From the NCBI GenBank assembly GCA_015143295.1, contig CM026562.1, forward strand, positions 9,142,041 through 9,206,040: 64,000 bases of DNA, given 5' to 3'. The translations under genes and the position numbers were made by a program. The notes beneath the pieces are model-generated. The model did no database searches and had not been told where the DNA came from. It saw nothing but the letters and a program-made list of their open reading frames with translations. The first letter of the stretch is position 1. Each line of letters begins with the position of its first letter. The DNA is from Tetracentron sinense (Eukaryota; Streptophyta; Magnoliopsida; Trochodendrales; Trochodendraceae). Below, piece after piece: positions 57,603 through 64,000 of this stretch.

Positions 57603-58332
57603 ATCCTTTAAGAGAAGCACGTCTCGTAAAATTCCTTAGCAAATAAATCCAAATAGTGCACCAAACTCATGAAATTCCTTACCAAACAATCCAATTAGTT
57701 CACCAAACTGACAGATTTAGGAATATGTTTGGTCTAAAATCTTCTCCTTCTTCAAGACAGTCAATGGATTGGTTGGGAACAGTCCATGCAAAGAAGTAGC
57801 AGATTAGGATACGACACTGCCTAAAATCTCCGGCCTCCTCACTGATTTCTTTGAAGAAACCAGTCCATACCATTGAATTTTTAATTTACTCCAATTCGTC
57901 ACACATTCGTCATGGTAGATATAATCAAATATACTATTCCAGTAAGAGTAAAAGAATCAGTAGTGTGATCTTAGCATGTGTAAAATTTGATCGTTGCTCA
58001 TGTGTAATACTGAGAAGAGAAATTTCCATCAGCCAGACATTAACTTTAAACTAATGGTTATTGATAGATAATCTTCATACAAACTATTACCATACTAAAT
58101 TACCAGGAACTGGAGGTAACAGTACCCTCTACAACAACAGAGGATAGAGAATATCCCCTTGAAGAAACTAAACAACACACTTTTTTCAGTACAGAAAATA
58201 TTGAACGACCATCAGTATTTGTTATTACAACCTAATAACTTCCACATAACCTTCAAAGCTTAGAAGAAACTAAAGTACTCCATGCACATTTCAACCATGA
58301 CTCCCATCAAAGCTGCGTTGTCTCTAGTACTC

Positions 58333-58583
58333 CTGAACAGCAATGAACAACAAGTTAGTTGTTCTACTGAACATGTAGTTTCTCCTAAAACTAGCCCCTT
58401 GGATAAAATTTATAATGTGCCATCCTAGTTCATTGACTTATAATAGTTATAATGTAACTAAACTGCTTCCTGTGATCATCACCTGCAGGTTAACAATTAG
58501 AAAAGTGTGAGTCCACCCGTAAGATAATCCATAGATTACTTCACTATTAGTTTAAACTTACTAACTGAGAATTTTGTTCTTAC
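58333..58583 (-). other. Probable 3'-UTR intron of the calmodulin-binding gene
   Basis: Fourteen bases after the stop codon the minus strand has a consensus donor CAG|GTAAGA (58583) and, 250 bp on, an acceptor GCTGTTCAG (58333). Too close to the stop to trigger decay by the usual 50-nt rule. Inferred from splice signals. Confidence 0.5.
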
Positions 58584-58597
58584 CTGAACAACCATCT

Positions 58598-61300
58598 TTA
58601 GTTACAAGCTTGAATGCTTCTTGCATGAGCAAAACCTGCTGCAGTATCCCTAAGATGGGTTTCACATTTGGGTATTGGAATGACTGTTTCAAAAGCTTCG
58701 ACAAGCAGCGCCACTTTCCTCCTGCGAGCTGGAGCGAGTTTGGTGACGGCCTGCCGGAGTGCATAATCGAGCATCCACTCCTCTGAATTTTTCCTTTCAT
58801 CCATCATTTGGTGCCTGAGATCAACCTTTTCTGCTTCAGGGTCAAGCTCCAGGGGCAGATACTGTGGTTCCCGTGGGTTGAATTTCCTTGGTTCCTCCAA
58901 ATCCTTGACAGACCTCTTGCATCTAATTGTTCCTTTCAGATTGCTGCAGGTCTTGGGGGTTTCTTGGTGGGAATCGCTTCCCATGTGAATGGTTGTTTTC
59001 TCCTTTTCTGCGCTTGTGAGGCATGTTTCTTCTGTTTCCTCCTGTTTGATGCTATCCTCCACTTGCATTTTTCCAGCTTCACCTATGCTGTCATCTGAAG
59101 AACTGGATTTGTTCCTTTCTGAAACACCGTTTTCTGTAGAATCAATGGAGCTTGAGATGTTTAGCGTCCAACCTTCGCCCTGATCTTTTTCTGAGAGCTC
59201 CTTATTTCCAACTAGGTTACTGCTCTTAAATTGCTCTTCAGTTACAGGTGGAAGGCTTACATCAACTTGTTCTTTCTCTTTCGCTGCATCAGCACTGGAG
59301 AGTTCCTGCTCTAGGCCGAGAGCACTCGTAGCTACATCCTGATCTGTTTCTAAATCAACAGACTCGGATTTTTGGCCTTTGAGCATGCACCCCTCACCAG
59401 CTAGGTCATCTAGCTGGGGTCCAACTTCTGCCTCAATATTTAGTTCCTCTGGAGCTACATCCTGATCTATTTCAGAACCATTTTCCTGTTTTCCCGTCAC
59501 GGTTTCATATTCTACATCAGCTATGCAATCAGTTTCATCATCCCCGAATAGAGGATACATTTGGAGGAATTTGCTCTCTGGTTCAGAAACTCCATTTTTC
59601 TCTTGGATGGCTGCTGTTAGTTCCTCCAGTGGGTCCTGAGCAGACGCTGGAGACACCATGTTGATGATGAAGTTGTCATCTGATTTGGCATCTCCATCTT
59701 TTTCTTCACTAAAAGCTTCTGGTTTCTCACAGGCATCCTCAGAGGAAAAAAGTTGGTCCTGACTTAGGCTATCAGATCCATCACTAGAAACATCAGTCTC
59801 CATATTCTGATATGCGTCATCCGATTCATATTTCTCGTCGCCAAAATTGGTGTCAAACTCTGGTAAATACACATTTATCAAATCTGATTCATCATGAGAG
59901 TGGGTAGAATTATCTGCTCCATTAGCAAGAATTGGAGCGGCAAATAGCATCTCCTCCCAATCCATTTCAGTGGTTTCAGAAACGGATTCACCCAGTTCAA
60001 TCTCTGCAGGGTCTCTGCCTTCCAATTCATTCCCAATGCAACATCCCAAACCTGTTTCTGCTTGAGCAAAGGAAGGTGGATAGTACTTATCCTCAACTTC
60101 TACCTGCTGATAATGTTCAGGAAAGGCCATCACATCCATTTCTGCCACAAAAATATCATTGTTTTGATCGAGATCATCTTCAAAACATATCTCGGAGTTT
60201 GATGATTCATCTGGCTGGCTTTCAGCAGCTTCTCTATCTTCATTTTTTAATTTTTTTCCATCTGATGGCATGAAATCAATAATTCCTTCATCATCCCCAT
60301 CATAGATGCTTCTTCCAATTGATTCTGCATTGTCCTCTCTCGGTTTAGCATAGATTTCTACAAAGAAATCTATGCCCACTTCTTCCGTCATAGGAGATAT
60401 TACGGAGCTAGCCGAATCTGCTTCTCGAATTGCAAGATCTTCAGTAGGGGCCATCTGGCCCGTATCAATTTCTTTCTTTCTTTCGCTAGAAGCTTTTGCT
60501 CTACGGGGGGATAGACAGTTCAGTCTCATGCTCTTCTGGGTCTTCAACAAGCGCCTCCTTGCTGACAAGAAGCGCTTCAGGGGAGGCAACGGAGCATGGC
60601 AATGACCATTAAGAGAACAATGAGTGTATGGGCAGACCTTAAGGACTGATGTTCCTTCTGATTCAGTTCCCCCCGGATGAAGAGTCACATAATCAGGAAA
60701 CTTGGAATCCTTCAGAGTGGATGAACAGGTAGCCTTGTCTACCTTTAGGTCTGAATATAGAGCAAATCCAGAGCACTTCTTCAACGAAGGCCTCGCCGGT
60801 TTAAAACTAGATGTTTTCGTTAAAGTCCTCAATGTTTTGTGGCCAGAAGAAGCAGAGTTTGGTTTTGAAGAATTTGAAATTCTTCGATTTGAATTCTTAC
60901 TGTTGCAACTAGTTTGAGAACTGCCAGGACTTACCTGCAACTGCTCCTTCCTTGCATCAGAACTGCTTGTGGACTTCATATAATTCGGCGAAGAATCCGA
61001 TATTTTGACCGGACATGGCTTCTGTGGAGTAGCTGCACTGCTAGATACAGTGGTCGTAGGCCTATTGGGTCGTGATTTCGCCCGTGTCATAGGAGGTAAT
61101 CCCATGTTCTCCAAATCTGCAAGCTTCATTGATCTCGATTTCTTCATCTTCTTCTTCAGCTCAGTTCCTCCTTTGTTTCTGCTATCCTGATGTTGAGAAG
61201 ATGATGATGATTTAAGGGCCATAGACCGCTTATCGGATTTAACATAATTCTTGGAATCAGGTTGGATTCCAAGCTTGTTAGGGGCTTGTCTTTGGACCAT
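58598..61300 (-). CDS. Plant calmodulin-binding protein (CaM_binding C-terminal domain)
   Basis: A 900-aa single-exon frame starting MVQRQAPNKLGIQPDS at 61300 (the first ATG). The N-terminus (1-200) is basic and Ser-rich with KKKMKKSRSMKLADLENMG; the middle (about 290-740) is acidic and disordered. The last 100 residues hold the plant calmodulin-binding domain: PREPQYLPLELDPEAEKVDL, RHQMMDERKNSEEWMLDYAL, and a basic amphipathic helix QAVTKLAPARRRKVALLVEAF that should bind Ca/calmodulin. It resembles the PICBP-type/At2g38800-like family, usually 600-1500 aa, with stress-related roles but no enzyme activity. Family certain; exact function unknown. Upstream are a poly-T tract (61352-61373) and a 38-bp tandem repeat. 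Confidence 0.9.
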   Translation of the reverse strand: MVQRQAPNKLGIQPDSKNYVKSDKRSMALKSSSSSQHQDSRNKGGTELKKKMKKSRSMKLADLENMGLPPMTRAKSRPNRPTTTVSSSAATPQKPCPVKISDSSPNYMKSTSSSDARKEQLQVSPGSSQTSCNSKNSNRRISNSSKPNSASSGHKTLRTLTKTSSFKPARPSLKKCSGFALYSDLKVDKATCSSTLKDSKFPDYVTLHPGGTESEGTSVLKVCPYTHCSLNGHCHAPLPPLKRFLSARRRLLKTQKSMRLNCLSPRRAKASSERKKEIDTGQMAPTEDLAIREADSASSVISPMTEEVGIDFFVEIYAKPREDNAESIGRSIYDGDDEGIIDFMPSDGKKLKNEDREAAESQPDESSNSEICFEDDLDQNNDIFVAEMDVMAFPEHYQQVEVEDKYYPPSFAQAETGLGCCIGNELEGRDPAEIELGESVSETTEMDWEEMLFAAPILANGADNSTHSHDESDLINVYLPEFDTNFGDEKYESDDAYQNMETDVSSDGSDSLSQDQLFSSEDACEKPEAFSEEKDGDAKSDDNFIINMVSPASAQDPLEELTAAIQEKNGVSEPESKFLQMYPLFGDDETDCIADVEYETVTGKQENGSEIDQDVAPEELNIEAEVGPQLDDLAGEGCMLKGQKSESVDLETDQDVATSALGLEQELSSADAAKEKEQVDVSLPPVTEEQFKSSNLVGNKELSEKDQGEGWTLNISSSIDSTENGVSERNKSSSSDDSIGEAGKMQVEDSIKQEETEETCLTSAEKEKTTIHMGSDSHQETPKTCSNLKGTIRCKRSVKDLEEPRKFNPREPQYLPLELDPEAEKVDLRHQMMDERKNSEEWMLDYALRQAVTKLAPARRRKVALLVEAFETVIPIPKCETHLRDTAAGFAHARSIQACN

Positions 61301-61780
61301 CTTCAAAGAAAGACCAGAATAAGCTTTGTGAATTGAAGAAGCAGGAATTAAAATTTTTTTTTTTTTTTTTTTTTGAGGGGAGGATGAGGAAGAAGCAGGA
61401 AAGATGAGAAGTGAGTGAAGGTTATGGTTCTGTAAAGGGGTTGGGATTTCTTCCTGGGCTCTGGAAGAAAAGTAGTGTTTGTTCTTGTGGTTTGTCTGAG
61501 ATGAAAGTTGAACACAAAAAGATAGCTATTGAGGAGAACCCAAGAAGCAGAGATTCCAGGTTTGGCTTTTGGCTACAGTGGGTGGCCTCTTTCTTTCAAC
61601 ATCTTTTTTAATTTCAACTGTTAGTTAGCTCAAATTTGAATATGGTTGAGATAGGTATTTGATGCTGACTTGCACTAGGAGGTGACAATTCCAATGAGCC
61701 TTGTTTGGCTAGTTTTTGAATTGAATTATTGTATCTGTGGCATGAGGGTTCTACAAATCACTGTCTTGTTTCTTAATTCT

Positions 61781-61902
61781 TAAGGTGTAACTTGTAATCG
61801 TGTAAGGAGGGGTGAGTAGAAATTCTTAGGTGTAACCGTGTAAGGAGGGGTGAGTAGAAATTCTTAGGTGTAACCGTGTAGGGATGGGTGAGTAGAAATT
61901 CT
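61781..61902. repeat. 38-bp tandem repeat upstream of the calmodulin-binding gene
   Basis: Three units: one long form with an extra 8 bases (61781-61826), then two 38-bp units (61827-61864, 61865-61902). The core is TAGGTGTAACCGTGTAAGGA. It sits 480-600 bp before the start codon, so it may be part of the promoter. Confidence 0.88.
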
Positions 61903-62265
61903 GACTCATAATATTTGTGGAAAGACATAAATGCCCCTCAATTTTTTTGAAGGAAATAAGACCTTTTTTTGGGTTTAACCAAAGGTTTCTAACTCCGGTG
62001 AAATTTCGGTTTTCTGCTCCTCATGGTAAATCGATATTACAAATATTTTGGGTTGCATAAAGTGCGAAATTTTATCATTTTGGCCAAAATAACACTTATT
62101 TTTTAGTATTATTTTTAAATTATATTTTAATGAAAGTAACCAAAATTTATCTTCGAAATTTACCAAAAGTTTAGAATTTTGGGTGTAACATGGCTCCCCT
62201 TCAAAGTTTTAAGATTATAACTGTGACATCTACGTAGGAAAAGGCTTCTTCTATTGATTTTGCAG

Positions 62266-62266
<1 letters not shown>

Positions 62267-62302
<36 letters not shown>
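62267..62302. repeat. (ATT)n microsatellite
   Basis: Twelve perfect ATT units; a G12 run follows at 62459-62470. Confidence 0.9.
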
Positions 62303-62303
<1 letters not shown>

Positions 62304-62971
62304 TGGCATTGACTGATCTCTGTGATGTCATTTGTGCTCATTCAACATCGATCTAGACCATCAAATCGGTGATGAGATCATAGCAATGTCATTTTCTAGC
62401 CATTGAAAGATGAAGAGGGAATAGATCCGATGGTTTAATCTTTATTGTTTAAGCTTTTGGGGGGGGGGGGTATAATCCCTCCAATATGCCTTCTATTCGA
62501 TGGAATCTAATGAAAATTAGAATTAATATATTCTTGGTTGTCTCTGTGTGGCCATTGACGAGGTCATAAGGAAAGAAAGAGGAGGAGGATAGGGGTATTA
62601 TGGTAATAGCACAAGTAGGGGACACAGTGGAAGATAACATTGACGTTAGATTGTTGACCGGGCGGTGCAGCGACCAGTATTTATTTTAAACTTGTAAAAA
62701 GAGAAGCCCCCATGGCCACGGTGGGCGAAAACGCGGAGGCAGTGGGACCCACTCCAAGCACAAGGACAATCTCACAGACGCTCCTCTCCTCAGTCCACCC
62801 CTCTTTAAATTACCTTTTTTTTTTCCTTGCTTTCGGCATTACTTTGTTTCTCCACTTACTTTTCAAGCATCTTTAATTCCACTGTTGGTTAACAAAACAA
62901 AAATAATAATAACAAATTAACAATAAAATAAAATAAAAATCCTTAATATTTAATTTTGACAAAATTTAGGG
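62303..62971. other. No gene recognised
   Basis: GGCCACGGTGGGCGAAAACG and GTGGGACCCACTCC near 62710-62750 are GC-rich and promoter-like; no frame follows within the next kilobase. Confidence 0.35.
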
Positions 62972-63143
62972 GTTTTTTTTTTTTGTGAACACAGGTATCT
63001 TGGGCCTAGACTCAAACTAGTCTCACGTGATATATAGGTAAACCTTAAACCATATATCCGATATTAAGAGGAGCCCAGATTCAATCTCGAGACCTCTAGA
63101 TTTATGGTTTGTCATTCGACGACTAGGCTACACCCTTGAGGGT
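62972..63143 (-). mobile_element. tRNA-derived SINE with 7-bp target duplication
   Basis: The minus strand has an A-box-like GTAGCCTAGTCGTCG, a B-box-like GGTCTCGAGATTGAATC and a run of A at the 3' end. TTTAGGG is found at 62965-62971 and 63144-63150. Body sequence differs from the 29.4 kb family. Confidence 0.75.
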
Positions 63144-63768
63144 TTTAGGGTATTCCCTTCAAAATCGGTATATGTATTAATGCATTTTGCATTGCATATT
63201 TTTGGTGAACTATTGCTGATTTATTTTTAAAAATATTTAATAAAAAAACACTCATATTTATGAAAACCTACTAATTTATTTATATATTAAATGAAATTTT
63301 TTTATTTTTTTTGGAAGTATTACAATTTTGTTTAAAAATAAATAATAATATTTTATTACTAAATTATATGTTTATTCTTTATCATAATAGAATACATAAT
63401 ACGTTAAGTTAGGATACATAAGACCCTTAAACACTTCTATTAGCCTATTTAAACTAGAAAACCTATATATATATATATTAGGATACTTGATAAGTATAAT
63501 AACTTAATTTTTAGAAAGATAATTTTTATTTTTATTCTAAAGTATTAAATTTATGATAAAATACCTAATAGGTTAAAATATACAAAGACCTTTAAAACAA
63601 TTTTACTTATAATAGTTTATAAACTATTCCTATGTTATACTAATTATAAACTTTAAAATATATTATAACTCATAATTAATTTAATAGCTATGTGCAATTA
63701 TGATATAATACTATAACAAAATACTCATAAGTATATGAAAATTTTCGTATAATATTATTATTAAATAA
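63144..63768. other. Very AT-rich spacer
   Basis: Low-complexity DNA with no coding or repeat ends that I can name. Confidence 0.45.
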
Positions 63769-64000
63769 CTAGTGGGCTGTTCACCTGTTTCTTGCGCTCG
63801 AGCCGCCTCTTTAAGAAGAAGTGACTCTTGCCAGTCAGATGCGACGTGCGATGTACGTGAGAGAGAGATAAATGGGAGAGAGTGCAAAGAGAGACCCACA
63901 TGATGCATGTGTGTTAGAGAGGAGGCGTTGGAGAGAGAAAATGTTTTACAAACGGTAAGTTGTGTGGCGGTTGAAAATACATAGAGAAAAAAAAAATTAC
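63769..64000 (-). mobile_element. Non-autonomous Helitron-like element, copy 3 (cut by window edge)
   Basis: It starts CTAGTGG after an A and contains the shared GTGAGAGAGAG, GAGAGAAAATG and GTTGTGTGGCGGTTGAAAA blocks. About 60 bp (CTTGCGCTCGAGCCGCCTCT onward) is extra near the CTAG end compared with the other copies. Confidence 0.62.

Noticed and set aside
1-64000. CRISPR arrays, bacterial operons, tRNA or rRNA genes
   Set aside because: The tandem repeats found (38-bp, 41-bp, 55-bp) have no spacers; no complete tRNA cloverleaf outside SINE heads and no rRNA seen; the window is plant nuclear DNA.

Overview
The window is nuclear DNA of a flowering plant, most likely a eudicot. It is AT-rich and spliced, and it carries plant-only families (a GRAS regulator, a dirigent protein, a plant calmodulin-binding protein). 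The genes are few and separated by dense plant retrotransposons and miniature DNA transposons. The species cannot be told from the sequence alone.

Layout. 1-13.6 kb is a nest: a decayed Ty1/copia element on the minus strand, entering from the left edge, whose right-hand LTR was split by a complete 9.6 kb Ty3/gypsy chromovirus (3785-13391, 5-bp target duplication GATTG). 13.8-19.1 kb holds weak exon-like pieces of an unidentified gene and a broken gibberellin 20-oxidase fragment. 19.2-21.65 kb is LTR debris. 21.65-30.9 kb has no convincing gene but several small transposons, including a Mutator-type MITE with a perfect 9-bp duplication and a SINE with a perfect 12-bp duplication. 31.6-33.0 kb is an intact SCARECROW-LIKE 3 gene. 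33.2-39.1 kb holds MITEs, non-autonomous Helitrons, an intact dirigent gene (minus strand) and, beside it, a TIR-bounded element carrying an inverted scrap of a dirigent gene. 39.1-46.1 kb is a truncated Ty1/copia element followed by Athila/Tat-type gypsy debris. 46.6-50.0 kb is a large imperfect inverted repeat with a CT-rich module in three copies. 50.6-56.4 kb is a YAE1-like gene whose proposed long 5'-leader intron contains a TRIM and two MITEs. 58.3-61.3 kb is an intact plant calmodulin-binding protein gene (minus strand), with a 38-bp tandem repeat upstream. The last 2.5 kb holds a microsatellite, a SINE and the start of another Helitron.

The four intact genes (SCL3-like GRAS, dirigent, YAE1-like, calmodulin-binding) are monocistronic and functionally unrelated: gibberellin/root signalling, phenoxy-radical coupling in the apoplast, cytosolic Fe-S protein assembly, and calcium signalling. 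I see no gene cluster or defence system. The most interesting structures are transposon-related: the small Pack-type element holding part of a dirigent gene, the intron-like segment between gag and protease of the chromovirus, palindrome clusters in LTRs, the TRIM with telomere-like LTRs, and the three-copy inverted-repeat block.
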